From assembly GCA_905203475.1 (NCBI GenBank), contig CAJKWD010000003.1:1-63451 (forward strand): DNA of 63,451 nucleotides, in the 5' to 3' direction. A program made the position numbers and the translations under genes. Below, in pieces: positions 1 to 8,352 of this stretch. This DNA is from an uncultured Acholeplasmataceae bacterium. GTDB lineage: Bacteria > Bacillota_I > Bacilli_A > RF39 > UBA660. Each line of letters opens with the position of its first letter. Within the stretch, counting starts at the first letter, position 1. The notes under the pieces were generated by a model. It searched no databases. It saw only the letters and a program-made list of their open reading frames with translations, and had not been told where the DNA came from.

Positions 1-939
1 GATGGAGTCCCAGTAGGACCACTTCCAAGTGATGGAGTAGATATGGGAGGACAAGTTGTAGAGTTAGTGACCTCAGGAGACGGATTATACGAAGATCAAT
101 ATGAAAGTGGAAGATATATCTATCGAGGAAGTGAACCAGATAATTACATTCAGTTTAATAATGAATTATGGAGAATTATAGCCAAAGAGACAGATGGAAC
201 CTATAAGATTATTAGAGATGAATTATTGCCACAAAACGAAAATTATACAACCATGGCATATGATTCCAGCTATCATCGTACAACAGAAAAGAATACATAT
301 TGTACAAATTCATTTCATGGATGTGGAGTGTTTGCAGCAGTATCAGGAACATTCCAAACACCAGATGGAAAGTATAGTGGAACAGTGACAGAAGATTCCA
401 GTATAAAACAGTATTTAAATGATACATATTATCCAACATTAACTGGAACAGCGAAGACACAAATGCAAAGTCATACTTTCAATATAGGAAGTGTACAATA
501 TTTAGATGAAAGTGGAAATGATAGTATCGCAAAGAATATCGCTGGAGAAAAAATGTACCAATGGACAGGAAATGTAGGACTTGTGAATGTCAGTGATTTA
601 TTGAGAGCAAGTACAAATATCGCATGTACATCGGCAACAAATCAATATGAACAGTTAGATCAAAAAAATTCAGCACCAATTGTAACATGTGATAGTAATT
701 TTTTATTAAATGATTTTTCTTTACCAGTTTCTTATTGGACAATTAATGCAGCTTCTATGGAGTCTCAAAACAACTCATTTTATGTTTGGTTTGCAGCATA
801 TGATGATGGTATGGGGGTTTTTGGTTATGATTATGCGCGTTTTGGTGGCACAGGTATCCGTCCAGTTGTATTCTTAAAATCATCTATTCAAGTCACTGGA
901 GGAAATGGTACAAAATCAAATCCATACATTATACAGTAA
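1..939 (+). CDS. Surface-type protein, C-terminal part (5' end cut by window edge)
   Basis: The reading frame is open from base 1, so the 5' end is missing; the first in-frame ATG (43) is probably internal. The visible 312 residues contain no membrane segment. They have four cysteines in two clusters (YCTNSFHGC, and IACTS...VTCDS), a Trp-rich middle (NELWRIIAKE) and a C-terminus of the type YWTINAAS...GTGIRPVVFLKS...NPYII. This C-terminal pattern resembles a large family of secreted or pilin-like proteins in uncultured Firmicutes; I recall that family only loosely, so function is unassigned. A strong terminator follows directly. The missing N-terminus probably carries the signal or prepilin segment (inference). 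Confidence 0.75.
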   Translation, partial: DGVPVGPLPSDGVDMGGQVVELVTSGDGLYEDQYESGRYIYRGSEPDNYIQFNNELWRIIAKETDGTYKIIRDELLPQNENYTTMAYDSSYHRTTEKNTYCTNSFHGCGVFAAVSGTFQTPDGKYSGTVTEDSSIKQYLNDTYYPTLTGTAKTQMQSHTFNIGSVQYLDESGNDSIAKNIAGEKMYQWTGNVGLVNVSDLLRASTNIACTSATNQYEQLDQKNSAPIVTCDSNFLLNDFSLPVSYWTINAASMESQNNSFYVWFAAYDDGMGVFGYDYARFGGTGIRPVVFLKSSIQVTGGNGTKSNPYIIQ

Positions 940-963
940 ACAAGTAAGCGATTACTTGTTTTT
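938..963 (+). terminator. Rho-independent terminator
   Basis: A perfect 10-bp stem (AAACAAGTAA / TTACTTGTTT, loop GCGA) overlaps the stop codon of the first gene and runs into a short T tract. It separates that gene from rsmE. Confidence 0.8.
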
Positions 964-1000
964 ATATGAATAATTCGGTATAATGAATGCGGTGAAGTGT

Positions 1001-1711
1001 ATGCAGAGATATTTTGCTTTAGAGAGGATTAGAAATGAATTTACTTTAAGTAAGGAAGATTGTTTTCATATCTTACGTGTGATGAGATTAAAAGAGGATG
1101 AACAAATAGAAATTGTCCATGATGGAAATGTTTATCTATGTACTTTAAAAGATGTAAATATAGCAGTTCGTTTTGTAATTGAAAAAATAATTGAAAGAGG
1201 TAAAGACGAACGTGGTATGATTGTTGTTGCACCATTTTTGAAAGAGACAAAAATGAGTTATATTTTACAAAAGGGAACGGAAATGGGAGCTACTGAATTT
1301 ATCTTTTTCCCTGCTCATTATGGAGTAATTAAGATGGATGAAGAAAAATTACAGAAGAGAACTGCACGATGGAAGAAAATCGTAAAAGAAGCGAGTGAAC
1401 AATCAAAAAGAACTTCTATTCCAATAGTTCGTTCAATTTCTAATTTACAAGAATTAGAGGGAATAGAAGGTGTTAAGTTTGTGTGTAGTACACGAGAAAA
1501 GAAAGAAACTTTGAAAATGTTTTTGCAATCACAGTCTGATTGTGATACACTTGTATTAGTAATTGGTCCTGAAGGAGGACTAGATGAAGAAGAAGAAAAA
1601 CAACTAAACGATATGGGATTTACAAGTGTTTCATTAGGCTCTAGAATTCTTCGTGTAGAAAGTGTTCCATTATTTGTGTTAAGTTGTTTTAACTATGAAT
1701 TTATGGAGTGA
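1001..1711 (+). CDS. rsmE: 16S rRNA (uracil-1498-N3)-methyltransferase RsmE
   Basis: Methylates N3 of U1498 in 16S rRNA using S-adenosylmethionine; a cytosolic SPOUT-family dimer. The protein opens with MQRYFAL, the usual RsmE start, has an N-terminal PUA-like barrel and ends in the trefoil-knot motif (VIGPEGGLDEEEEKQL ... LGSRILRVES). Length is 236 residues, normal for the family. An in-frame ATG lies upstream at 983, but 1001 is preferred because GGTGA (993-997) sits at the right distance and the family starts with MQRYF. The stop is close to the next gene (1717), so the two are probably cotranscribed. Confidence 0.95.
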   Translation: MQRYFALERIRNEFTLSKEDCFHILRVMRLKEDEQIEIVHDGNVYLCTLKDVNIAVRFVIEKIIERGKDERGMIVVAPFLKETKMSYILQKGTEMGATEFIFFPAHYGVIKMDEEKLQKRTARWKKIVKEASEQSKRTSIPIVRSISNLQELEGIEGVKFVCSTREKKETLKMFLQSQSDCDTLVLVIGPEGGLDEEEEKQLNDMGFTSVSLGSRILRVESVPLFVLSCFNYEFME

Positions 1712-1716
1712 TTGGT

Positions 1717-2520
1717 ATGAATATAATAAATACATTTGTTCATAGTGAGTTGTTTTTTTACGCACTCATTGTTTTGTTTGTTATTGTTTTAATTATCTTT
1801 GGAATTGTTGTATATATCGAATGTCGAAAGTTAAAAATCAATGAAGAACAATTAGGAGTAGAGAAACCACAAGAGACACCAAAACCAAAAATAGAAAAGG
1901 TAGAAAAAGAAAAGATAGAACCGAAACATGAGGAAGAGATTGAAGTATTACAACCACAAGAAGAGATTACAAAGATAGAAACAAAAGAACCTGAACAAAA
2001 GTTAGAAAATACATCTTCTTTAGAAATAGAGCGTTTATTAGCTCGTATGAAGGAAGATTTAAAAAATGAAGAATCAAATCCAGAAAGATTTGAAAGAGAA
2101 CAAGAAGAACAAGCAATTATCAGTTATGAAGAATTAGTACAAGCTGTTAAAAATCAAGAAAATATGGATATTGATAGTCAAACACCAATTAGTAACCGTG
2201 AATTAGAAAAGCAAATTGAGAAAATGAAACAACATGAAAAAGAACAAGAAGAAAAGAAGAGTGGTTTTCATACCAGTCAATTTATTTCTCCTGTATATGG
2301 AGTTCAAAAAGAAAAAAAGCAGGTTCCTGATTTAAAAAAGGAATTGAATCAATTTCAACATGAATTTCAATTTGATATAGAAGATATAAATAGATCTGAG
2401 AAGAAAGAGTCGGAATTTTCTAAGATAGAAGAACATGTTGATACAAATACGAGTGATGAAGTAAATAAAAATGTAGAATTTTTAGATTCTTTAAAAGAGT
2501 TTAGAAAAAATTTAGAATAG
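1717..2520 (+). CDS. Membrane-anchored Glu/Lys-rich coiled-coil protein
   Basis: About 267 residues. One hydrophobic segment near the N-terminus (FFYALIVLFVIVLIIFGIVV) is followed by a long, charged, Glu/Lys/Gln-rich tail predicted to be disordered or coiled coil. This topology suggests a cytoplasmic tail anchored in the membrane. No catalytic motif is visible. A GTG at 1708 overlaps the rsmE stop, but the ATG at 1717 with GGAG eight bases upstream is the better start. It lies between two RNA-modification genes, rsmE and mtaB, which may reflect only operon packing. Function unknown. Confidence 0.8.
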   Translation: MNIINTFVHSELFFYALIVLFVIVLIIFGIVVYIECRKLKINEEQLGVEKPQETPKPKIEKVEKEKIEPKHEEEIEVLQPQEEITKIETKEPEQKLENTSSLEIERLLARMKEDLKNEESNPERFEREQEEQAIISYEELVQAVKNQENMDIDSQTPISNRELEKQIEKMKQHEKEQEEKKSGFHTSQFISPVYGVQKEKKQVPDLKKELNQFQHEFQFDIEDINRSEKKESEFSKIEEHVDTNTSDEVNKNVEFLDSLKEFRKNLE

Positions 2521-2538
2521 GTCATCTGACCTATTTTT
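2518..2538 (+). terminator. Short hairpin terminator
   Basis: TAGGTC / GACCTA with a 4-nt loop and TTTTT, beginning at the stop codon of the preceding gene. It is short and may be leaky before mtaB. Confidence 0.6.
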
Positions 2539-2553
2539 AGTAAGGAGTGAAAT

Positions 2554-3861
2554 ATGTTAATTTCAATATATACGTTAGGGTGTAAAGTAAATACCTATGA
2601 ATCTAATGTAATTATGGAACAGTTTCAAAAATTAGGCTATCAACAAGCTAAAGAAAACGCGGATGTAGTTGTAATTAATACTTGTAGTGTTACGAATACA
2701 GCAAGTCGTAAGTCTATTAAAATGATTCATCAGGCTATACGTAAAAATCCCAATGCTGTTGTTGTGGTTTGTGGCTGTATGAGTCAAGTTGAAACAGATG
2801 AAATAAAGAAAATTGAAGTAGTTCATGTTATATTAGGTAACTGGGGCAAAAGTCATATTCCTGACTTTGTCAAAGAATATTTAGATAAAAAAGAACAGAT
2901 TATTTCTATTAAACCTTTAGAAACAGTTCAATTTGAATGTATGCAGCTAGAGAATTTTAATCGTACTAGAGCTTTTATTAAAATTCAAGATGGTTGTGAA
3001 AATTTCTGTAGTTATTGTATTATTCCTTATGCTAGAGGACATGTAAGAAGCAGAAGCAAAGAAGATATCATGAAAGAAGCTAAAAGCCTCATTCAAAATG
3101 GACATCATGAAATTGTTTTAACAGGAATTCATACTGGACATTATGGTAGTGACTTAAACGATTATCACTTTAGTGATTTGTTGTATGATTTATTACAAAT
3201 TGAAGGATTAGAACGTCTTCGCATTTCTTCTATTGAAATGAATGAAATTACAGATGAGGTTATTGCTCTTATGAAGCAGTATCCAGTTTTAGTAGATCAT
3301 ATGCATATTCCACTACAAAGTGGTTGTGATAAGATTTTAAAATTGATGCATCGTAAATACAACTTGAAAGAGTTTGAAAAGAAATTAGAAGATATTCGTG
3401 CTGTTCGTCCTGAAATATCAATTACGACAGATGTGATTGTTGGTTTTCCGACTGAGACAGAAGAAGATTTTCAGGAAACTATAGAAACTGTTCAGAAATT
3501 TCAGTTTTCTAAGATTCATGTATTTCCATATTCGCGTCGTAAAGGAACCGTAGCGGATGAAATGGATGGACAAATTGATGAGAAAGTAAAAAAAGATAGA
3601 ACAAGACGTTTAATTGCAATTTCAGAACAATTAGAGAGAAAGTATCATGAGAAATTTTTAGATCGAACTGTTACAGTAATTCCAGAAACTTATAAAGATG
3701 GTATGCTAATGGGACATACTGGTAATTATTTATTGGTTAAAGTACTTGGAGATGAAAGTTTATTACATCAGACGATTGCAGTAAAATTGACAGGGGTAGA
3801 TGGACTTTATATGACAGGTATTTTGGTATCTTCTTTGTCAGATAGTTCTGTTTTATGTTAA
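2554..3861 (+). CDS. mtaB: tRNA (N6-threonylcarbamoyladenosine(37)-C2)-methylthiotransferase MtaB
   Basis: Radical-SAM enzyme that converts t6A37 to ms2t6A37 in ANN-decoding tRNAs. The 435-residue protein has the N-terminal UPF0004 domain (TLGCKVNTYES, NTCSVTNTA), whose cysteines bind the auxiliary cluster. The radical-SAM CxxxCxxC signature follows at about residues 149-156 (CENFCSYC), and a short C-terminal TRAM-like region closes the protein. The KVNTYES signature separates MtaB from MiaB and RimO. The SD is AAGGAG ahead of ATG 2554. Length and motif order are normal, with no sign of damage. Confidence 0.94.
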   Translation: MLISIYTLGCKVNTYESNVIMEQFQKLGYQQAKENADVVVINTCSVTNTASRKSIKMIHQAIRKNPNAVVVVCGCMSQVETDEIKKIEVVHVILGNWGKSHIPDFVKEYLDKKEQIISIKPLETVQFECMQLENFNRTRAFIKIQDGCENFCSYCIIPYARGHVRSRSKEDIMKEAKSLIQNGHHEIVLTGIHTGHYGSDLNDYHFSDLLYDLLQIEGLERLRISSIEMNEITDEVIALMKQYPVLVDHMHIPLQSGCDKILKLMHRKYNLKEFEKKLEDIRAVRPEISITTDVIVGFPTETEEDFQETIETVQKFQFSKIHVFPYSRRKGTVADEMDGQIDEKVKKDRTRRLIAISEQLERKYHEKFLDRTVTVIPETYKDGMLMGHTGNYLLVKVLGDESLLHQTIAVKLTGVDGLYMTGILVSSLSDSSVLC

Positions 3862-3885
3862 AATAAAGAAGAAGAGGGGATGACT

Positions 3886-4839
3886 ATGAAATTTAGTGTG
3901 ATTGTAGCTGTTGATCCGAATAGGCAGACAGTAAAAAAATTATTAGATACATTAAAAGTACAGACTTATACAAATTATGAAGTGATTTTGGTGGTAGATG
4001 ATCAAGCAATTAGCTTACACCAACTAATCACTCCGTATTTAACCGATCCACGTTTTCACATGGTATTAAAAACATATCGTGGTGTGGCAGCAGCTCGTAA
4101 TTTTGGAATGGAAAATAGTTCTGGAGATTATATTCTATTTTGCGATGATGATGATTATGTGGATTCTGATTTCTTAGAACAATTATCTGTTGCTGCAATA
4201 GATAATCCAGGTATTGATATGATTAAATATCAACCTCAATTAGTTGATGCGAATGGTCAGGTACTTCGTCGTATATTTGATACTGCCTTTTCAAGATTGA
4301 CAACATTAGAAGCATTCCGTATTTTAATTCAAGGAGATTATGTTGAGCCAGCTGTTTTATATGCATATCGTTCTGCTTTTTTAAAGGAACATAAATTGTT
4401 ATTTCAAGAAGGAAAAAGTGAATGTGATTTCGGGTTTGTTCCACTTGCCTTGGTATATGCGAAAATGATTATGAGTTTAACATATGCTGGCTTTTATTTC
4501 ACAAAAAGAAATCATAGACAATTCGTTACGAGTTCTGAACAGGCAACACGTATTGTGTATGATACGTTGTTTCAATATGATTATATGATGAAGAAAATAG
4601 ATACAGATGAAACAATTTCTGATGAATTAAAGAAAACCTTTTTCGATTATATTTCTTATAATGTGATATTAAAAGGAACACTTCTTCCTGATGACGCGAT
4701 TCCAGCTTATACATTGGAACTAAACAAAAGAAGTGTTACTAAATATTTACATGCTAATACCATTTCAAAATTTATTACTAAAATGAAAATCGAAAGAGAT
4801 ATGGATGCTTTCATTAAAAAGAATAAGACTAAAAAATAG
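3886..4839 (+). CDS. Family 2 glycosyltransferase
   Basis: A 317-residue GT-A fold glycosyltransferase. The N-terminus FSVIVAVDP is the nucleotide-binding start of the family, and FCDDDDYVDSDFL at about residue 84 carries the DxD metal/nucleotide-sugar site. The C-terminal half is Tyr-rich and basic, ending in a Lys-rich tail, and has no clear membrane helix. An ATG two codons upstream (3880) exists, but GAGGGGA spacing favours 3886. The acceptor cannot be read from sequence; cell-surface polysaccharide or glycolipid synthesis is the usual role. A second, shorter relative follows 8 bases downstream, suggesting a two-gene unit. Confidence 0.85.
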   Translation: MKFSVIVAVDPNRQTVKKLLDTLKVQTYTNYEVILVVDDQAISLHQLITPYLTDPRFHMVLKTYRGVAAARNFGMENSSGDYILFCDDDDYVDSDFLEQLSVAAIDNPGIDMIKYQPQLVDANGQVLRRIFDTAFSRLTTLEAFRILIQGDYVEPAVLYAYRSAFLKEHKLLFQEGKSECDFGFVPLALVYAKMIMSLTYAGFYFTKRNHRQFVTSSEQATRIVYDTLFQYDYMMKKIDTDETISDELKKTFFDYISYNVILKGTLLPDDAIPAYTLELNKRSVTKYLHANTISKFITKMKIERDMDAFIKKNKTKK

Positions 4840-4847
4840 GTGATAGT

Positions 4848-5357
4848 ATGTTTGTTTCCATTGTAGTTTTGTGTAATAGTGAACGTGTAAATGCATTAAA
4901 AGAACGATTAGATGTTATTTTAAAACGTGTTTCATTTTCATATGAATTAGTTTTTGTCTTTCGTTCTCGCTCTGTTTATTTAGAAAAACGTCCAAAGGAT
5001 TGTGCTAAATTTGTATGTCTACAAAATTTCTGTGGGACTAGAAAACAAATAAAAAAAGTATTAGATGTAATAGAAGGAAATTATGTTGCTGTTTTGTCTC
5101 CAGATATTAAAAATAGTCCATATTATATGGTAGATAGCTTAGAATTAATGGAAACAAATTCATATGATATGGTTACAATGATAGATGAAGTATTACCTTA
5201 TTCTTCTGTTCAAAAATTCATTACGAAAATAAAACATATTTTATTTCCTACGAACGTATTTTATGTTTGTAAACGAAGTGTACTAGAAAAGAAAGCGTTA
5301 AACAAAGATATATCTAATTGCTCTGTTTATTATTTACCTTATGAAATAGAAAAATAA
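4848..5357 (+). CDS. Short, degenerate glycosyltransferase-like protein
   Basis: A 169-residue protein whose start (FVSIVVLCNSERVNALKERL) resembles the beginning of a family 2 glycosyltransferase. The DxD motif is replaced by a weak equivalent (VLSPDIKNSPYYMVDSLELM), and the C-terminal acceptor domain is missing. It follows an intact glycosyltransferase after 8 bases and has its own TAGGTGATAGTATG start context. It could be a non-catalytic partner or a decayed duplicate; no frameshift is visible. Assignment rests on general resemblance only. Confidence 0.6.
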   Translation: MFVSIVVLCNSERVNALKERLDVILKRVSFSYELVFVFRSRSVYLEKRPKDCAKFVCLQNFCGTRKQIKKVLDVIEGNYVAVLSPDIKNSPYYMVDSLELMETNSYDMVTMIDEVLPYSSVQKFITKIKHILFPTNVFYVCKRSVLEKKALNKDISNCSVYYLPYEIEK

Positions 5358-5396
5358 AAAAGATTGTCATGAATTTTATTGACATTCTTTTTTTCA
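5355..5396 (+). terminator. Terminator overlapping the perR promoter
   Basis: AAAGATTGTCA pairs with TGACATTCTTT (one mismatch) and is followed by a T run. The 3' arm contains the -35 box of the next operon, so termination and initiation signals share bases. Confidence 0.65.
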
Positions 5397-5407
5397 TGCG
5401 TTATACT
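5379..5407 (+). promoter_or_regulatory. Sigma-A promoter of the perR operon
   Basis: Consensus TTGACA (5379-5384), exactly 17 bases of spacer, then TATACT (5402-5407). The start of transcription should lie near 5413-5415, at the edge of the palindrome that follows. Confidence 0.85.
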
Positions 5408-5414
5408 TTAAATA

Positions 5415-5431
5415 GTAGTAACCATTACTAC
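5415..5431 (+). promoter_or_regulatory. PerR/Fur-type operator
   Basis: Perfect inverted repeat GTAGTAA-CCA-TTACTAC placed across the expected transcription start. It resembles the AT-rich 7-1-7 boxes bound by PerR and Fur proteins but is not identical to them. The position predicts autorepression of the operon by the regulator encoded just downstream. Confidence 0.7.
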
Positions 5432-5446
5432 TTATGAGGTGATGAC

Positions 5447-5854
5447 ATGCGCTATTCCAAACAAAGAGAAACCATATTGAGTGTCGTAAATCATAGTAGT
5501 GATCATCCTACTGCAGAAATGGTTTATCAGGAGGTAAAAAAGGAGATTCCTAATATCAGTCTAGGAACAGTATACCGTAATTTGAATGCTCTAGCAGATG
5601 CATCTCAAATCAAAAGAATTAGTATTCCAAAAGATGTTGATCATTATGATCACCGCCATGATGAACATTATCATTTTTGTTGTACAGAATGTCATCAATT
5701 ATATGATTTGCCAGGGACTACAATTTACCAATTAATTCATCAGTTAGAACAAGAAGAAATGGTAAAGATTGTGGATTATGAAGTTCTCTTTTATGGAATC
5801 TGCACAAAGTGTCTAAAAGGAAAGGAAGAGAGTTATGGAATTAAAAGGAAGTAA
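5447..5854 (+). CDS. perR: Fur-family peroxide regulator (PerR-like)
   Basis: A 135-residue Fur-family repressor. A winged helix (residues about 1-75, SLGTVYRNLNALAD as recognition helix) is followed by a dimerisation domain with a His-rich metal site (HYDHRHDEHYHF). Two CxxC pairs (CCTEC, CTKC) form the structural zinc site. The PerR assignment rather than Fur or Zur rests mainly on context: the next two genes are rubrerythrin and superoxide reductase, all behind one promoter with a palindromic operator. Metal-catalysed oxidation of a His ligand would release the DNA (known for the family). The stop overlaps the next start by 20 bases. Confidence 0.88.
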   Translation: MRYSKQRETILSVVNHSSDHPTAEMVYQEVKKEIPNISLGTVYRNLNALADASQIKRISIPKDVDHYDHRHDEHYHFCCTECHQLYDLPGTTIYQLIHQLEQEEMVKIVDYEVLFYGICTKCLKGKEESYGIKRK

Positions 5855-6374
5855 AACAGAACAAAATTTAATGACTGCATTTGCAGGAGAAAGTCAAGCA
5901 AGAAATAAATATACTTATTTCGCTTCAAAAGCTAAAAAAGAAGGATTTGAACAAATTGCTGCAATTTTTGAAGAAACTGCTAACAATGAAAAAGAACATG
6001 CTAAAATGTGGTTTAAATTATTAGAAGGTGGACAAATTAAATCAACTGCTGAAAACTTACTAGCAGCTGCTGAAGGTGAAAACTACGAATGGACTGATAT
6101 GTATAAAAATATGGCAAAAGATGCAAAAGAAGAAGGTTTTGATCATATCGCATATCTATTCGAAGAAGTTGCTAAAATTGAAGAACACCATGAAAATAGA
6201 TATCGTGCATTACTTGAAAATGTAAAAGAAGAAAGAGTATTTAAAAAAGACGGAGAACAAATGTGGATTTGTAGAAATTGTGGACATGTTCATTTTGGTG
6301 CTGAAGCTCCAGAAGTTTGTCCAGTATGTGCACATCCAAAAGCATATTTTGAATTAAGATGTGAAAATTATTAA
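5835..6374 (+). CDS. rbr: Rubrerythrin
   Basis: Cytosolic non-haem di-iron peroxidase reducing H2O2 to water in anaerobes. Of 179 residues, 1-135 form the ferritin-like four-helix bundle with carboxylate ligands (GESQARNKYTYFA, EETANNEKEHAKMWF, EEVAKIEEHHENRY). The C-terminus is a rubredoxin domain with two Cys pairs (CRNCGHVH ... CPVCAHP) that passes electrons to the di-iron centre. Length and motif order are canonical. It starts inside the end of the regulator gene, so translation is coupled. Confidence 0.96.
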   Translation: MELKGSKTEQNLMTAFAGESQARNKYTYFASKAKKEGFEQIAAIFEETANNEKEHAKMWFKLLEGGQIKSTAENLLAAAEGENYEWTDMYKNMAKDAKEEGFDHIAYLFEEVAKIEEHHENRYRALLENVKEERVFKKDGEQMWICRNCGHVHFGAEAPEVCPVCAHPKAYFELRCENY

Positions 6375-6402
6375 TAGATAATACTTTTCATAGGAGAATA
6401 GA

Positions 6403-6765
6403 ATGATGAAGTTTTATTATGATAAAGAAAATGATATTGTTTTGCATTCTATGAATGCAAAAGAATGTCCGCAATTGGAAGAATTAGTTCCTAATACAAC
6501 GGAAGCTGCATTGGAAAAACATATTCCAATGGTAACTGCTTTAGAAAACGGTACCGCAATTCAAGTAGGAAGTACGTTGCATCCTTCTTTAGAAGAACAT
6601 TATATCGAATGGATTTATGTTGAATTAAAGAAAGGTGGAATAGAAATTCCATTTGCTTGGAATGAAGAACCAAAAGTAGTAATTCCATATGCTAAAGAAG
6701 ATATTGTAGCTGTGTATAGTTATTGTAATTTACATGGTTTATGGAAATTAGAAGATTTGTCTTAG
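6403..6765 (+). CDS. Superoxide reductase (neelaredoxin/desulfoferrodoxin type)
   Basis: Reduces superoxide to H2O2 at a mononuclear Fe(His)4Cys centre; the product would be removed by the rubrerythrin encoded next to it. The 120-residue protein has the ligand set in order: EKHIPMV, STLHPSLEEHYIEWIYVE, and the C-terminal YCNLHGLWK that supplies Cys and the last His. The N-terminal Cys4 desulforedoxin site of full desulfoferrodoxins is not present (only one Cys near residue 20), so this is the one-iron type. ATG 6403 and 6406 are both possible behind AGGAG; 6406 would give a slightly better spacing. Confidence 0.92.
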   Translation: MMKFYYDKENDIVLHSMNAKECPQLEELVPNTTEAALEKHIPMVTALENGTAIQVGSTLHPSLEEHYIEWIYVELKKGGIEIPFAWNEEPKVVIPYAKEDIVAVYSYCNLHGLWKLEDLS

Positions 6766-6792
6766 TTATGTTCTAGACAAATCTTTTTTTTC
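6753..6792 (+). terminator. Terminator of the perR operon
   Basis: AGATTTGTCT / AGACAAATCT stem, 12-nt loop, then eight T. It begins inside the last codons of the superoxide reductase gene. Confidence 0.85.
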
Positions 6793-6825
6793 GTGCTAAC
6801 ATTTTTATAGATAATAGGTGATAGT

Positions 6826-7656
6826 ATGAAAGACGAAAATAATCAAAATTTATTTGAAACTGTATTTCAAGGAGTAGAACCACCAAAAGATACAAATATA
6901 AACGATGGAACAGTGAATACTGAAAATATAAAAGAAGCAATCAAAGCACCTGAAATACATTCAGATGAGCCATCAGCACGAGAATCACAACCGAGTCCGG
7001 TAGAACAATCATCAGTAGTGAATCCGGCGGTGATAACAGATCAAACAGAGTTAAACGCACAATCAATTTCAACTACAGAAATGCCAGTTTCTGAAAATAT
7101 ACAAGGATTACAAACAATACAATCTGATATTTCAGAACAAATATCAGTTCCAATAGAAACAGATCCAGCGATTGATTCTAAAGAGATATCAACAGATAAA
7201 ACACCTGTTGATGATAAAAAATTAAATCCTCTTGTCCGTTTGATTGTCTATTTATTATTGCTTGCTGCCGTTTTATTTTCTCTTTATAATTTAATTGTTG
7301 TACCAATTATGAAAACAGCACAAGAAAAAGAAGTGGAGCATGCAAGATTAGAAAAAGTGGAAGATTATTTAAAAGCTGTTGAAGTAAGTCTTCAATCTAA
7401 TTCTGATTTACAGAAGATGGAAACTTGTCAAATTGTGTCATCAGGAAAATATTGTACTACAGATGAGGATATCATAGATGAGAGTAGTGCTTTAAAAGTA
7501 CAAACGAAACAAACTGTTGAGGGTGGCATGTTATTTTTTAGAGATGGCCTGGTCTATAGTGGATATGTTTATTTAGATGGTCATACATTTGATATTCAAG
7601 ATGGTGTTGTTAAAGAAAAAGAAGTAATAGAAGAAACACCAGAAGAAGAACAATAA
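6826..7656 (+). CDS. Single-pass membrane protein with disordered N-terminal tail
   Basis: A 276-residue protein. Residues 1 to about 135 are rich in Ser, Thr, Glu, Gln and Pro and look disordered. One membrane helix follows (LVRLIVYLLLLAAVLFSLYN, about 141-160), then a roughly 110-residue domain with two cysteines (METCQIVSSGKYCTT) and a Glu-rich end. A long hydrophilic tail before a single helix suggests the N-terminus is in the cytoplasm and the Cys-containing domain outside. No known family recognised. It has its own GGTGATAGTATG start and is bounded by terminators, so it is probably monocistronic. Confidence 0.75.
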   Translation: MKDENNQNLFETVFQGVEPPKDTNINDGTVNTENIKEAIKAPEIHSDEPSARESQPSPVEQSSVVNPAVITDQTELNAQSISTTEMPVSENIQGLQTIQSDISEQISVPIETDPAIDSKEISTDKTPVDDKKLNPLVRLIVYLLLLAAVLFSLYNLIVVPIMKTAQEKEVEHARLEKVEDYLKAVEVSLQSNSDLQKMETCQIVSSGKYCTTDEDIIDESSALKVQTKQTVEGGMLFFRDGLVYSGYVYLDGHTFDIQDGVVKEKEVIEETPEEEQ

Positions 7657-7681
7657 AAAAACTCCGTAATGGAGTTTTTTT
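7657..7681. terminator. Bidirectional terminator between convergent genes
   Basis: AAAACTCC / GGAGTTTT with loop GTAAT, preceded by an A run and followed by a T run, so it can stop transcription from both the plus-strand gene ending at 7656 and the minus-strand gene ending at 7680. Confidence 0.85.
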
Positions 7682-8222
7682 ATAAGAATGTATGTATTTT
7701 ATAGCATAGCGTTTTCCACAAAGTATGTTTTGGAGTTTCAATTTTTTCTGGTTCATCAAAAATTGAAATCGCGTTTTCTTTTAAAAACTTTTTTTCTTGT
7801 AAATTGAAGTCATTACCAAATACATAAGCACCACGTTTTAATTGACAAGTTCTTTTTTCTTTGATGTATTCATTACAAGTTTCGTTTTCTGTTTTCTCAT
7901 ATACTGGTGCAATTAAATGCGTATCGGGTACTACTACAATATCTAGTAATTGTAATCCCAATTTCATTTTGTATAAAATATTTGCCATATTTTTTTCAAT
8001 GTAAACAGATAATTTTTCGTTCAAATTAGACATTGTTTTGAAAAAACTTTTTGTGAATTTGTTTAAATCAATTGTTTTTCCAAGTTGTTCTAAATGTAAG
8101 TATAAATTAAAGAATTGATTTACTTCTTCTAAATGAACCTCTTTTTGTTTCTTTAAAGTAGAAAGATAATTCTTAACATCACTTTCTAATACATTTGATT
8201 TTAAAGTCTGCTCAGTTTCCAT
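7680..8222 (-). CDS. Hypothetical protein, helical
   Basis: A 180-residue protein on the minus strand without signal peptide or membrane segment. The first 100 residues are charged and helix-rich (LSTLKKQKEVHLEEVNQF), and a central stretch (LLDIVVVPDTHLIAPVY) looks like buried strands. Two Cys occur at NETCNEYIKEKRTCQLKRG. The ATG at 8222 is preceded on its own strand by a GGAGAGAA ribosome site. No family recognised. It is divergent from the SDR gene, across about 130 bases of AT-rich intergenic DNA. Confidence 0.7.
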   Translation of the reverse strand: METEQTLKSNVLESDVKNYLSTLKKQKEVHLEEVNQFFNLYLHLEQLGKTIDLNKFTKSFFKTMSNLNEKLSVYIEKNMANILYKMKLGLQLLDIVVVPDTHLIAPVYEKTENETCNEYIKEKRTCQLKRGAYVFGNDFNLQEKKFLKENAISIFDEPEKIETPKHTLWKTLCYKIHTFL

Positions 8223-8352
8223 ATTTCTCTCCTTTTTTTGTGAAACGACTCATATTATACCACATATTTTTATCATGTTCAAATTTTTTGACATCATACA
8301 TGTAAAGTCATGTTTTTGGGAAAATAGGTGATACTAGTTATTGGTGAGATAT

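Noticed and set aside
700..939. C-terminal variable region of a diversity-generating retroelement
   Set aside because: The Trp/Gly-rich end with GIRPVV looks lectin-like, but there is no template repeat and no reverse transcriptase in the window.
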